Source: Olavius sp. associated proteobacterium Delta 1 (GTDB taxonomy: Bacteria > Desulfobacterota > Desulfobacteria > Desulfobacterales > JAFDCJ01). Taken from it: a DNA stretch of 37,702 nucleotides. The notes beneath the pieces are model-generated. The model saw only the letters and a program-made list of their open reading frames with translations, had not been told where the DNA came from and searched no databases. Where the stretch lies: the NCBI GenBank assembly GCA_902749685.1, contig CACVKW010000132.1, positions 1-37,702 on the forward strand, in the 5' to 3' direction. Numbering within the stretch: the stretch's first letter is position 1; every line of letters starts with the position of its first letter. Position numbers and translations under genes: made by a program. Positions 7,734 through 16,692 of the stretch are shown here, one piece after another.

Positions 7734-9740
7734 TCAGCGGGGTTCGATCTCTCTGGGTTCTGTGCCTCGAGGTTCCCGGATCGGCTCGGTAATGGTTATT
7801 GATTCTTCCGATTCTTCCGAGTGCTTGTCGTAGTATTTAATCTCACCCCCTTTAATCGTGTCAAGTTGCTCTTTCTTTTGCCGGAATATGCCCGATGCTT
7901 CGCCCGGGTTCTTGATAACCCGGGGGGTCAAAAAGACGTAAAGATTGGTTTTTATGGTTTCTTCTGCTTGTTTCCTAAACAGCCAGCCCAGCAGCGGAAT
8001 ATCGCCCAGCACCGGCACCTTGCTTTCGCTTTCGGTGGTCGTATCATCAATCAGGCCGCCGATCACGACGGTTTGCTGGTCCTTGATGATAACGGTGGTG
8101 TCCACCGTGCGCTTTAATGTAACCGGCAGGGTGGACGAGGTCGTCAGGGTGGCCTGTTGATCGATGGCAGTGACCTCCAGATTTATCTGCATGCGCACCA
8201 GACGATCCTCGGTGACATGGGGGGTAATTTTTAAAATTTTGCCGACATCCCGGTATTCAAATGATTCAAAGGTACCACCGGACACATCGGTGGTGGACCG
8301 CGTTTGGAACGGCCGGTTTTCACCGACCGTGATGCGGGCTTCCTCATTGTCCGTGGTCAGAATCTGGGGGGTTGATAAAATGCGAAAATCATCATCGGTT
8401 TTAACGGCATTGATGATGGCTGAAATATTAGAGACGTCGAATCCGGCGATCTTAAGCGGTTCGCTGATCAAACCGACCGTCAGCCCGCCCTGCAATAATT
8501 CTCCCGGCGTAACAAAGCCATTCCGGAACCCGCCGCCAACCACGGCGTCATTGCCGTTAATCGAGGTCTCGCCAAACGCCGACCAGTCGATTCCAATATT
8601 AAAGCTGGTGGACATATCGACTTCCATGATTAGAGACTCGATGTAAACCATGGATCGTGGGATATCCAGTTTTTGAATGACATCCACCAGGACGTTATAG
8701 TCTTCTTTGTCGGCCATGATAATCAGACTGTTGGTGGCCTTGTCGGCGGAGATTCTGACCTTGCCGGCTACCACGGACGCCGCTTTGGCTTTGGGCGCCT
8801 TGGCCCCGGTCTGCTGGGTCGGCAGATCCTGCAGGACTTTGGCCAGTTCTTCGGCGGTGGCATGCTTGCAGTAATAGACATGGATACTGCCTTTACCGCG
8901 CGGTGTTTCCTTGTCAATCATCGTGATCAGCCGTTTAATCCGCAGGCTGTCGACTTCACTGGTCAGCATGACAATCGTGTTGGTTCTTTCATCCGCGACC
9001 ATGGTGAGTGTTTTTTGCGTCGCGGCCTTGCCCTTTTTGCGTGTTGGCTTGAAAACGGTGGTCAATAAATTAACAAGTTTGGTTGCTTCCGCATATTCTA
9101 CCGGGATTACGGATATTTGTTGGCCGATGCCGGTAATATCAATTTCTTTTAAGATTTTGAGCAGCCGTTTGATGTTTGAATATACATCCGTAATGATCAT
9201 GGTGTTGGTCGGCGGATAAGCAAGGATTACGCTGCTTTTAGAAACCATCGGGGTAAAAAGGCGCTTGATTTCCACCGGGTCGGCATACCTCAGGGGGATC
9301 AGCTGGGTGACGATTTTATCTTCGGGGGCCGACGACTCTTCTCTCAGTTTGGTCTCAATGCTTTTTGAACGTGCATCCGGTGAAGGAATAATTTTTACCA
9401 CCTCACCGGATTGGACGGTTGTGAAACCGTGGACTTCCAACACCGATTCAAACACTTTGTAGGCTTCATTCAGCGAAATTTTCGAGGGAGATATGATCGT
9501 GACTTTGCCCTTAACCCGTTGATCGACCACAAAATTGGTTTCGGTCAATTCGCTCATGAATTTGATAAACACATTGATGTCCACATTGTTGAAATCAATT
9601 GAGACAAATTGCTCTGACTTTTTTGCCTTGCCGGAATTGGCGGTGGTCTGCGCCACGCATAAATGAGCCGTTATTGCAACGATCAACAGGGTTGCCAGCG
9701 CAACAAAGATGTATTTAACTGTCACATGGGTTGCTTTCAT
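7734..9740 (-). CDS. gspD: Type II secretion system secretin GspD
   Basis: Outer-membrane multimeric channel of the T2SS. 668 residues with an N-terminal hydrophobic signal (about 9-30). The N0 domain begins at FVSIDFNNVDINVFIKFMSE, followed by N1-N3 repeats with KIIPSPDAR, the ADERTNTIVML segment and a longer N3 insertion. The secretin domain starts near VYIESLIMEVDMS and contains the diagnostic VPVLGDIPLLGWLFR close to its end. The last ~18 residues are a charged repeat tail (EPIREPRGTEPREIEPR), possibly a pilotin-binding S-domain analogue or a repeat-derived extension. No pilotin gene is visible nearby. Two small hairpins lie upstream at 9771-9808. Confidence 0.96.
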   Translation of the reverse strand: MKATHVTVKYIFVALATLLIVAITAHLCVAQTTANSGKAKKSEQFVSIDFNNVDINVFIKFMSELTETNFVVDQRVKGKVTIISPSKISLNEAYKVFESVLEVHGFTTVQSGEVVKIIPSPDARSKSIETKLREESSAPEDKIVTQLIPLRYADPVEIKRLFTPMVSKSSVILAYPPTNTMIITDVYSNIKRLLKILKEIDITGIGQQISVIPVEYAEATKLVNLLTTVFKPTRKKGKAATQKTLTMVADERTNTIVMLTSEVDSLRIKRLITMIDKETPRGKGSIHVYYCKHATAEELAKVLQDLPTQQTGAKAPKAKAASVVAGKVRISADKATNSLIIMADKEDYNVLVDVIQKLDIPRSMVYIESLIMEVDMSTSFNIGIDWSAFGETSINGNDAVVGGGFRNGFVTPGELLQGGLTVGLISEPLKIAGFDVSNISAIINAVKTDDDFRILSTPQILTTDNEEARITVGENRPFQTRSTTDVSGGTFESFEYRDVGKILKITPHVTEDRLVRMQINLEVTAIDQQATLTTSSTLPVTLKRTVDTTVIIKDQQTVVIGGLIDDTTTESESKVPVLGDIPLLGWLFRKQAEETIKTNLYVFLTPRVIKNPGEASGIFRQKKEQLDTIKGGEIKYYDKHSEESEESITITEPIREPRGTEPREIEPR

Positions 9741-9770
9741 ATGAGTTCCAAAATTGTATGCGGGTTAATA

Positions 9771-9808
9771 GGCGCTTTGCGGCGCCATATCGACACGTTG
9801 TTGTCGAT
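9771..9808 (-). promoter_or_regulatory. Two tandem small hairpins upstream of gspD
   Basis: GGCGC/GCGCC (9771-9775 and 9782-9786) and ATCGACA/TGTCGAT (9789-9795 and 9802-9808) are perfect short inverted repeats in the gspC-gspD gap, 30-70 bp before the gspD start. A third hairpin, TCCGCC-TTC-GGCGGA, lies near 9914-9928. They could modulate or terminate transcription between gspC and gspD; no U-run follows, so the function is open. Confidence 0.35.
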
Positions 9809-9980
9809 GTTGATTGAGTAGTTGTGTTTTAATGCTATCAATGAACTAAAATTCAAAATGATCTAAAATTAAGGAATTCTTTCCATTTTAATAAGGACGA
9901 AGCGACATCCACTCCGCCTTCGGCGGATCAATTTGAAAACCTCAATTTTCAATTCTCGGCATCAGGCGGATCATGCAGCC

Positions 9981-10871
9981 TTACTCAATCGTATAATCCA
10001 GAGTTTGCTCGCGTCCCCGCCGTTTTATCTGAAGCTGGATGTTGGATCCCGCTGACAACTGTTCGACCACCTTGACGGCATCTTCAACGGATTCGATCGA
10101 ATCGCCGTTGAGGCCGGTGATGACATCACCATTTCGCAAGCGCATCTTTCTAAAAATGGCGTTGGGTTTTATGCCGGTGATGGAAATCCCGGCCGGCTGA
10201 CCGTTAACCATATGCGGTCGCAGATTCGCCTGTTCCATGAGTTGGCCCAGATTTTCCAACGCTTTTTCGATTTGCGCCCCTCTTAATTTAATTTTGCGGG
10301 AATAACTTGAAACGGGCAATTTTCGCGGGTCGGCACCACCTGAAAGTCGCCGGCTCCTGTTTCTCGCTCTACCGCCTTTGCGTGCACGAATTTCCTCCAT
10401 GGCCAGGATTTCATCGCGACCATCGACTCTCAATACCACTTTTTCTCTTAAAATTAATTTAACGACCGCCTTTTGGATGGAATCACCGGACCGGTAGAGA
10501 TTTTGTTCTCGGGCCTTGGTATCTTCGATGACCGCATAGGTCCGCTTGTCTTGACCCGTGACCGTACCCCAGAGTTTTAATTTCAGATCGGTTTCCTTGA
10601 GTTTTTCAATATCCACTGCTTCGGTTTTCGGCGTCTGGGCGACGGGTTCGTTGCCCGAATTGAAAATATTTCGGCCGGTGATCGCTTTATATTCCGATAG
10701 CGGTGCCTTGGTGTACTCAACCGGTTCCGGGGCAGTCTGACTCGCAGAGACAGGCCCAGCTACACCGTAATCCAGTCGTGCTGTGATCACCGTGTAGAAG
10801 GTGTTCACGCACAGGTATACGCCCGCTGTGATGAGAAAAAAGTTTGATATGGTAAAGTAGCGATTGATCAT
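9981..10871 (-). CDS. gspC: Type II secretion system protein GspC
   Basis: Bitopic inner-membrane protein that links the inner-membrane platform to GspD. 296 residues: a short cytoplasmic N-terminus, one transmembrane helix (about 9-29), the periplasmic homology region (ITGRNIFNS, then LWGTVTGQDKRTYAVIED and related sequence, about 60-160), a basic linker (RKGGRARNRSRR) and a C-terminal PDZ domain with GISITGIKPNAIFRKMRLRNGD and GDSIESVEDAV. It precedes gspD, as in all T2SS loci, but here follows gspN by 57 bp. Confidence 0.93.
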   Translation of the reverse strand: MINRYFTISNFFLITAGVYLCVNTFYTVITARLDYGVAGPVSASQTAPEPVEYTKAPLSEYKAITGRNIFNSGNEPVAQTPKTEAVDIEKLKETDLKLKLWGTVTGQDKRTYAVIEDTKAREQNLYRSGDSIQKAVVKLILREKVVLRVDGRDEILAMEEIRARKGGRARNRSRRLSGGADPRKLPVSSYSRKIKLRGAQIEKALENLGQLMEQANLRPHMVNGQPAGISITGIKPNAIFRKMRLRNGDVITGLNGDSIESVEDAVKVVEQLSAGSNIQLQIKRRGREQTLDYTIE

Positions 10872-10928
10872 AAAGGTTCCGAATAAACCGGAGTCAACGC
10901 GTTAAAATTGACTGCTTGCCGGGACGGA

Positions 10929-11795
10929 TTAATTTAGCGAAAAACCGGGTTCATCCAGTGTGCCGTCAACTTTGAACGAAATTGCCGTCTGGCCGGATTT
11001 TTTGTTGCGCAAAAAATCGACCGGTATGTCTTTTTCAATTTTCGCCAGAAACACATGATGCGGTGTTATGGTTCCTGTCAAATTCAATGCGTTTTTAACG
11101 GGATCGCTTTGATTTAATTTAATTCTGCCGGCAATTTTAAGGTCCAGTTGATTACCCGTGGCACTGAATCCATTGATCACCAGATTTCGGTTTTGCAGCA
11201 CCAGATCCGCGTCAATCGTATTGAACTCAAACGACTTTTGGTTCAATATGGCGGCGGCCAACTCCAACCGGCAGTTGGTCATGGTCAGGCTCCCTGATAA
11301 TTTCCGATTTGCTTTTCCAGCGACATAGATGAAATTACCGCCCAGCCCGCCCGAAATGTCATGGTCGGACAATTGCTGCAGGGCGGATATCTGTTGTACC
11401 TGCACCCCAGCAATATTGCCGTCGATTTTTATACCGCTGCCCTTGGGATCGCCAATTTCGGCGCGGCCGGATAAAGTGCCTTCATAAACGTGCGCTTTAA
11501 AGTTGACAGTGGTTGTGTCACTGAAGAGTGATCCCAGCCCGGGCATTACTTTCAGACTTTTTACTTCCATTAACGCCATATTCTGATGAGATATATCGAC
11601 CTCATGCAGCTTAATGCCCGGCGGCAGCACCGGACTTATCCGATCGATGGTGATTGTAACATCGGGACTTCCCTGGCTCAAACGATAGGCCAGGTAGTCC
11701 TTGAGCGTATCGGACGGGAAAAGATACCATAGAAAAAACAGGGTGATGCCGATGATATAGGCAGTGTACAGTAATGTCTTTTTTGATGGTTTCAT
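10929..11795 (-). CDS. gspN: Type II secretion system protein GspN
   Basis: Inner-membrane-anchored periplasmic protein of the T2SS, 288 residues. One N-terminal membrane helix (about 8-24) is followed by a beta-rich AsmA-like region with repeated short strands. The start overlaps the gspM stop by 4 bp (ATGA-type), indicating translational coupling. The assignment rests on position after gspM, length and the AsmA-like pattern. GspN is optional in many T2SS loci; its presence between gspM and gspC is a feature of this permuted operon. Confidence 0.85.
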   Translation of the reverse strand: MKPSKKTLLYTAYIIGITLFFLWYLFPSDTLKDYLAYRLSQGSPDVTITIDRISPVLPPGIKLHEVDISHQNMALMEVKSLKVMPGLGSLFSDTTTVNFKAHVYEGTLSGRAEIGDPKGSGIKIDGNIAGVQVQQISALQQLSDHDISGGLGGNFIYVAGKANRKLSGSLTMTNCRLELAAAILNQKSFEFNTIDADLVLQNRNLVINGFSATGNQLDLKIAGRIKLNQSDPVKNALNLTGTITPHHVFLAKIEKDIPVDFLRNKKSGQTAISFKVDGTLDEPGFSLN

Positions 11796-12334
11796 ATTTC
11801 TACGGTTTCCACCTGCAAGACGGCGCTCAGCAGTCCCTGTTTTTTATCTTTTTTTGAAATCGAGATTTTTTTGATGTCGACCATATTCTTGGAGGTTTCA
11901 ACTCGATAAAGGTAATTTGTCAACTGCTCCAGGGTAATGGCATCCAGTTTCATTTCCACCCGCGATAGCTTGTATGGACTATTTTTTTGAACCTTTTTGG
12001 TTGGTTTCATGTTGGTGATACGATCCTTGATACCAGCTTCTCCGGCTAACTGATTCAGAAAAGAGTATAAGGTAAATCCTTTTTGCCGGTCGCGAAAACG
12101 GGATTTTGATAGATTTGCCTTTTGTGTCAGGCCGTCATACTCCGCCTGCCACTGTCGCATTTGTTCGAGCATGACTGACTTGGTCTGCAGGTTTTTTTTC
12201 TTTTGTTCCGTTTTGCTGAATATAGGCTCAATTATAAATTGGGCGATTAAAAAAATACCGGCAACGCCGACCCCTATCATAATCGCATAGCGTTCGCGCC
12301 TGTTGAGCTTATTAAATTTTGCCAGCAGTGTCAT
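11792..12334 (-). CDS. gspM: Type II secretion system protein GspM
   Basis: Small inner-membrane platform protein that partners GspL. 180 residues: a short cytoplasmic N-terminus (KFNKLNRRERYAI), one membrane helix at about 17-37, a coiled-coil-like stretch, then a ferredoxin-like periplasmic domain (MKLDAITLEQLTNYLYRVE). It starts 2 bp after gspL ends and overlaps gspN by 4 bp. Confidence 0.9.
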   Translation of the reverse strand: MTLLAKFNKLNRRERYAIMIGVGVAGIFLIAQFIIEPIFSKTEQKKKNLQTKSVMLEQMRQWQAEYDGLTQKANLSKSRFRDRQKGFTLYSFLNQLAGEAGIKDRITNMKPTKKVQKNSPYKLSRVEMKLDAITLEQLTNYLYRVETSKNMVDIKKISISKKDKKQGLLSAVLQVETVEI

Positions 12335-12336
12335 GG

Positions 12337-13788
12337 TTATAGCTCCACTTTCAACACGAAACGCACCTCTTTGCCGGAGCGGTCAAGATTGGTAGAGCTG
12401 ATGGTTACTTTTTTAAAATATTCAACTTGTTCCAGATTGCCTTTAATGTCATCCACCGACTTGAAGTCGTCAGTGTTGCCTGAAATCAGCACGGTTCCCG
12501 GTGATATGACCATGCGGGTAACGTCGACTTCGATATTTGCCGGAATGTTTTGACTGATACTGTTTAAAATATCGATGCTGCGGATGTGGGGTCCGGCCGG
12601 CGACTGGTTGACGGCACTTTTTTTGGCTTCCTGCACGTTGACCTGCATCTCTCGATGCGGATCGACAATCCGCTTCACTTCCGGAAAAGTCGCCTTATAA
12701 ACGGCGGTTATTCGTTGGTCGATTTGATCGAGCCTGCGGTTTAAGGTGTAGCTTTCCATAATAACACTAAAAAATAAGAGAGCCAGCACGGCCGCGGCCA
12801 GGATTCCGGTTTTAATCCAATTTTTTTTGTGTTTGACAAAAATTTTTTTAGCGGCGAATTGACCTTTATGAAAATTCAGTCCTCTGATTCCTTCAATGGC
12901 CATTAACGCCAGGGCCAGGGCATTATCCATTAAGGCCGGATCCCAGGGTTTGGTGTTCTCTCTGTCAATTTGGACACTCAGACGATCGGCAAAATTTAAT
13001 CGGTTGACCGGAATATCCAGAACTTTGGAAACGTCACTATCTAAACTGGCGCCATTCAAACCCGAGCCGGTGACGACCATATCCAGTGGTTGAAACTCAG
13101 TTTGGCAGAGTTCATCGTAGGCTGCCAGCGTGCGCTGGACAAACGCACCCAGCATTGCGGCCCGCTTATCGGCCACAACCGGTGTCGGAAACGACCGGAT
13201 CAGCTGTAAACGACCCTCGCTGACAATGAACAGGCTGCTGGACGCATTTCCGATCTCCAAAACCAGCCGGTCTTCAGCCGGATCAGCCTGGCTGGCCAGG
13301 CACATGGCGGACGGCAGTCCACCGACGGTTACCATTTCAGGATCAATTTTAAATTCGGCCAGGGATTCAATGTAGGGGCTCAGTTCGGTCCTGGGTACCG
13401 CTACCGCAATAATTTCGCAGTGATCGCTCTGGCCGGCGGACTGTAGATCGATAAAATCAATAACCAGATCATCAATCGGGTAGGGGACGGTGGGTTCCAG
13501 TTCAAACGGCAGAACCATCCGGATTTTTTTAGAATCTTTGAAGGGGACCTGCAGAATCCGGTAGGAGAAATGATCGGCGGAAATAGAAACCACACAGTCA
13601 CAACCGCTGGGATCAATTGCATTGCACAAGGTATTCAGGGCCGTCTTGAAATTATTATCGTCCTCGGCAGCTTCGGGGAGCGGGATGTGCGCATGAGCAT
13701 CGATCCGGTTTTCACGCAAACTGGTCTTAACCAGCACTGCGGAAACAGACTCCCTGCGTATATCAATTCCAAGAACTTTTCTGCTCAT
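12337..13788 (-). CDS. gspL: Type II secretion system protein GspL (PilM/PilN-like)
   Basis: Inner-membrane platform protein that recruits GspE. 483 residues. A cytoplasmic actin-like fold (PilM-like, beginning KVLGIDIRRESVSAVLVK) occupies about 1-310, a membrane helix lies at about 325-347, and the C-terminal periplasmic part resembles PilN (NSISQNIPANIEVDVTRM, DDIKGNLEQVEYFKKVTI). It starts 4 bp inside the end of gspK. The large PilN-like part makes it longer than many enterobacterial GspL proteins. Confidence 0.92.
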   Translation of the reverse strand: MSRKVLGIDIRRESVSAVLVKTSLRENRIDAHAHIPLPEAAEDDNNFKTALNTLCNAIDPSGCDCVVSISADHFSYRILQVPFKDSKKIRMVLPFELEPTVPYPIDDLVIDFIDLQSAGQSDHCEIIAVAVPRTELSPYIESLAEFKIDPEMVTVGGLPSAMCLASQADPAEDRLVLEIGNASSSLFIVSEGRLQLIRSFPTPVVADKRAAMLGAFVQRTLAAYDELCQTEFQPLDMVVTGSGLNGASLDSDVSKVLDIPVNRLNFADRLSVQIDRENTKPWDPALMDNALALALMAIEGIRGLNFHKGQFAAKKIFVKHKKNWIKTGILAAAVLALLFFSVIMESYTLNRRLDQIDQRITAVYKATFPEVKRIVDPHREMQVNVQEAKKSAVNQSPAGPHIRSIDILNSISQNIPANIEVDVTRMVISPGTVLISGNTDDFKSVDDIKGNLEQVEYFKKVTISSTNLDRSGKEVRFVLKVEL

Positions 13789-14855
13789 TGCGTTTTCCAG
13801 CTTAACACTTTACACGTCCATTTACGGGATTCGGGACTTTGTACCCTTTGCACAACCGCGATAACGGACGTTTTGGTCATATTGATGGATCCTTCTGATT
13901 TTATGTGAAATACGTCACTGGTTGTTGTAACCAGGTTCGTATTTATGGCAATATCACCGAGGCCCGCTATTTCTTTATACCACTTGGGGTTTGAAAAGTC
14001 ATGGCTATCTTTATCTGCAGCCACTTCCTGGCGAAATTCAAATATTGCCTGAGCCAGTTCTTGATCTTCGAGCCCCAGAAGGGCCGCCAGCACCGGCACA
14101 TCAGCCGTGTTAATGTTAATTCGTCCCGGCCAGCTGAAAGAGGTTCCTGCGCCTATGGTCAAACCGTGAACGGTCATAAAACTTGCCAGTCCCGGTGCTT
14201 CTGCGCTGTCATTATATATCTGAGGCGTGATGCCTTTTATCAGCAATAGTTCATTTAAATCCTGAATTGGGCCGTTGCGGCTGGCATACGGCGGATCAAG
14301 ATCTTCATAATGGCTCGATTCTGCTCCGCTTAAACCGGTAGTTGCTTCATCATCGCCGCTATCGAGCCAGTCTTTAACCGAGTTGACGATAGCCACCGGA
14401 TCGCTTTCATCCTTAAGATCTTCTTCGCTCCGAATATATCTCAAGAATCGATCCCACAACATAACCTGGGATTCGTTGAATTGACGGCTGTCCGGAAATT
14501 TGACCAGCGCATTGACTTGAATCTTACTGAGCTCATCGGTAATTGTAACGGATAGTTTACCTGTTTCAAAGGGAATTTCCTGGAGCAATTCTTCAATTGT
14601 TTCCGGAATCGCCCAGTCCTCCGACAAGGAATCAAAATTGGATTCCGACTTATCTTTGACCAGCAGTGCCATGGCGATATGAACCCCCGATGATGCCATA
14701 TAAGAAAGCGTCATTCGGTCACGCGCCGCAGCGGTAGAAATGACCGCAAAACGAGCTCGGCGGTTATATTCGAGTGACGCCGCTACCAAAATCGTTGTTA
14801 TCGAGATTGTAATCAGCAGCGCGATTCCGCGGTTATTTCGTACTATATTCAGCAT
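13785..14855 (-). CDS. gspK: Type II secretion minor pseudopilin GspK
   Basis: Large minor pseudopilin forming the pseudopilus tip with GspI and GspJ. The frame is open to 14906, but ATG at 14855 gives a normal 10-residue basic leader (MLNIVRNNRG) before the hydrophobic helix IALLITISITTILV; the longer version would start inside a repeat. Gly(-1) is present and, as usual for GspK, the Glu at +5 is absent. About 356 residues, including the GspK insertion domain (DWLDSGDDEATTGLSGAES, then NINTADVPVLAALLGL, a helix-hairpin-helix-like motif). It overlaps gspL by 4 bp. Confidence 0.93.
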   Translation of the reverse strand: MLNIVRNNRGIALLITISITTILVAASLEYNRRARFAVISTAAARDRMTLSYMASSGVHIAMALLVKDKSESNFDSLSEDWAIPETIEELLQEIPFETGKLSVTITDELSKIQVNALVKFPDSRQFNESQVMLWDRFLRYIRSEEDLKDESDPVAIVNSVKDWLDSGDDEATTGLSGAESSHYEDLDPPYASRNGPIQDLNELLLIKGITPQIYNDSAEAPGLASFMTVHGLTIGAGTSFSWPGRININTADVPVLAALLGLEDQELAQAIFEFRQEVAADKDSHDFSNPKWYKEIAGLGDIAINTNLVTTTSDVFHIKSEGSINMTKTSVIAVVQRVQSPESRKWTCKVLSWKTQ

Positions 14856-14886
14856 GTTAAATTGATGTAACCATTTAACTAGTTGG

Positions 14887-14995
14887 AATAAGCCACGAAT
14901 TATCACGAATTATCACGAATATATCTTTAATTGTATTGCCCATGCTTATGGCTATTGCAATAATTTGTGCTTATTCGTGTCAATTCGTGGCTTAA
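14887..14995. repeat. Inverted repeat with 10-bp internal period upstream of gspK
   Basis: The left arm has three CACGAATTAT-type units (starting 14894, 14904, 14914); the right arm carries the complementary ATTCGTG units at 14973 and 14983. The arms match at about 26 of 31 positions and could fold into a long hairpin 35-140 nt upstream of gspK. Unlike the other islands the period is 10 bp. It may control gspJ-gspK processing or termination. Confidence 0.75.
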
Positions 14996-15065
14996 TTTCT
15001 TTTCCCAGGATAAACGCATAAAAATCCGTAAACCTAAATTCCCGTGTTCTAATCGCAAAGCCGGG

Positions 15066-15911
15066 TCACTCTATTTTTTTACGGTGAACCGCCAATCGAA
15101 CCGTTGTTTCAAATGTGTATGATTCGGATTCATTTCCAATTTCAAGCTGAATGCCGATGGCCGTCGGGGTTGCATGATCGTAGTCATCTGTGTCGGAATC
15201 CCACTCTTCGGATTCTTGGCCTTCGGCATCGTAAAATTTAAATGCCAATGATTTGACATGCCGGCACAGTACCGGATCACTGCCATTTTCCTCAAATGGC
15301 GGATAAGGAAATAGATGATCCGCACGTTTCAGCACCAGCTGACCGTCTGTTTTTGTTTGAACGTAGTAGACTATCTCGGCGATTCCGCCGCCGCTGCTAT
15401 TATCCATGGGGATATGAGCACTGCTTGTAAACCTTAAAGTTGCAAAACCTGTGCCACCAACATCGACATTGGAACTCACTATACGATAGGTGTCGGGGGG
15501 ATCGTCAAATTCAGGTTTTTTGTAAAATGGGGGCTGGGTGACATACAGGGCCGCCAGATCGAGCGACATGCGGTTCAGGCAATTTTTGGCCATGTCATAA
15601 TAATTACCGCTGTTTTCCAGCGTATCCGTCGTGGAAAATACCGCATTAAAGGATCCCAGAATGGTGGACACCACAATTGCCAGAATCAAAAAAGCCAGCA
15701 AAATCTCCAACAGGGTGAAACCGGCAGCTGGATGCCTGCCGGCAGCTGGATGCCGGATGCCGGATGCCGGATGCTGGAAACTGACTGGCTCAGGGCGCAG
15801 GGCGCACGGCGCACGGCGCACGGATGAGAGCAAAGCGCATCGGGCCCGGCGCATAGCGATCAACCGATTACTCCAAGGCGCGTTGCTGGATATTTTGATT
15901 TTATAACCCAT
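15066..15911 (-). CDS. gspJ: Type II secretion minor pseudopilin GspJ with an abnormally long repeat-built leader
   Basis: Minor pseudopilin of the GspIJK tip complex. The conserved prepilin site G|FTLLEILLAFLILAIVVS is clear, with Glu at +5, and the C-terminal part fits GspJ (LRFTSSAHIP, IVYYVQ, LAFKFYDAEGQ). With the first ATG the leader is 64 residues; starting at the internal ATG (residue 20) it is 45, and at an internal GTG (residue 31) it is 34. All exceed the usual 6-25. The leader DNA consists of two adjacent heptad arrays, giving odd peptide repeats such as PASGIRH and PAAGRH, and the array ends exactly at the Gly(-1) codon. Cysteines and many arginines in the leader also look non-native. 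The true start is uncertain. Confidence 0.9.
   Translation of the reverse strand: MGYKIKISSNAPWSNRLIAMRRARCALLSSVRRAPCALRPEPVSFQHPASGIRHPAAGRHPAAGFTLLEILLAFLILAIVVSTILGSFNAVFSTTDTLENSGNYYDMAKNCLNRMSLDLAALYVTQPPFYKKPEFDDPPDTYRIVSSNVDVGGTGFATLRFTSSAHIPMDNSSGGGIAEIVYYVQTKTDGQLVLKRADHLFPYPPFEENGSDPVLCRHVKSLAFKFYDAEGQESEEWDSDTDDYDHATPTAIGIQLEIGNESESYTFETTVRLAVHRKKIE
15723..15862. repeat. Two adjacent heptad arrays inside the gspJ leader (GGATGCC and GCGCACG/GCGCATA)
   Basis: Block one (15723-15789): GGCAGCT, GGATGCC, a 4-nt slip, GGCAGCT, then three perfect GGATGCC, GGATGCT, GGAAACT, GACTGGC. Block two (15793-15862): GGGCGCA twice, CGGCGCA twice, CGGATGA, GAGCAAA, GCGCATC, GGGCCCG, GCGCATA, GCGATCA. 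Block two is of the same class as the arrays at 5417 and 5721. Block one begins at the base after the GspJ Gly(-1) codon (15720-15722). Confidence 0.9.
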
Positions 15912-15983
15912 GGCTTATATTAAAAAAATGAATAATCTGGCGTAAAATAATCGAAGACGGAATCCATTAAAGATACATTTCGC

Positions 15984-16081
15984 CTCATACCCTAAACCTT
16001 CTACCATCTACCATTGTTTGTTTTCCACCTTCTCAACCGCTCACCTTCTCAGCTTTCGCATTCAGACTTCCATTTTCCAAT
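15984..16081. repeat. Heptad-like array filling the gspI-gspJ gap
   Basis: CTCATAC, CCTAAAC, CTTCTAC, CATCTAC, CATTGTT are followed after a short break by CACCTTC, TCAACCG, CTCACCT, TCTCAGC, TTTCGCA, TTCAGAC, TTCCATT, TTCCAAT. The last unit touches the gspI stop codon (16082-16084). The first block is clearly 7-periodic; the second is more degenerate. Confidence 0.6.
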
Positions 16082-16555
16082 CTATTCGCTCATCATCCGA
16101 TATAGTCTGACAGTATACTCGTACTCGTTTTCGTTTAAGGTTACCGTCACATCTATTCGCTTTAAATCTTCGGCAGCTTCTCCCAGGGCCTCAGATGACA
16201 CATCCTCCGTTGAGACATGCCAGCCGTAGCCGGGAAATTTGTCTCCGAAGTCACCCGAATCCCCTGAAACTGAATCCGAAGACAGTGCCTCCAGTTGTGC
16301 CATTTTGCTTTGAGCCAACAAAGGGGCCTGGGTATAAAACCTGTTGGCCGTTGTCATTGACAGGGTCTGGGAGTGCAGCCTGTAAACGCTGACCAGAACG
16401 ATGGCCATGATGGCCATTGCAATCAGAACTTCGAGCAGCGTAAAACCGGAGACTGGATGCTGGATGCCGGTTGCTGGTTGCTGGATGCCGGATACCGGAT
16501 GTCGGATACCGGATGCTGGTTTCTGACTGCTGTATGATTTTATCCTAATGCTCAT
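16082..16555 (-). CDS. gspI: Type II secretion minor pseudopilin GspI with a heptad-repeat leader
   Basis: Minor pseudopilin, 157 residues, with prepilin site G|FTLLEVLIAMAIMAIVLVSVYRL (Glu +5 present) and a GspI-type short globular domain ending in YTVRLYRMM. The leader is 37 residues, several times the usual length. Residues 7-36 are encoded by an uninterrupted array of thirteen 7-nt units, giving a 7-residue peptide repeat (PASGIRH, PVSGIQQ, PATGIQH, PVSG). There is no in-frame ATG, GTG or TTG between the first ATG and Gly(-1), so unless a rarer start codon is used the repeat is translated. Only weak Shine-Dalgarno similarity is seen. Confidence 0.9.
   Translation of the reverse strand: MSIRIKSYSSQKPASGIRHPVSGIQQPATGIQHPVSGFTLLEVLIAMAIMAIVLVSVYRLHSQTLSMTTANRFYTQAPLLAQSKMAQLEALSSDSVSGDSGDFGDKFPGYGWHVSTEDVSSEALGEAAEDLKRIDVTVTLNENEYEYTVRLYRMMSE
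16448..16538. repeat. Thirteen-unit heptad array in the gspI leader, unit GGATGCY
   Basis: Perfect 7-bp register for 91 bp: GGAGACT, GGATGCT, GGATGCC, GGTTGCT, GGTTGCT, GGATGCC, GGATACC, GGATGTC, GGATACC, GGATGCT, GGTTTCT, GACTGCT, GTATGAT. It starts at the base after the Gly(-1) codon of GspI (16445-16447), the same junction as in gspJ. Confidence 0.93.
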
Positions 16556-16692
16556 GGTTGATACTTGATGTATAACTTATTTATTAAGTTTACCAGGTTG
16601 CTGAGATTATTGAGTTATTGAATCTCTATGGCAGATTGCGGGTTCACCAATCTAAGTACCTACCAGTTTGTCAGCCTTGCGGCTTCCAAATC

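Noticed and set aside
9900..9960. CAATTTT/CAATTCT heptads in the gspC-gspD gap
   Set aside because: Only two units in register; too short to separate from chance.
14856..14906. Longer GspK start at 14906
   Set aside because: The extra 17 residues would be encoded by the CACGAATTAT repeat; the start at 14855 gives a standard prepilin leader.
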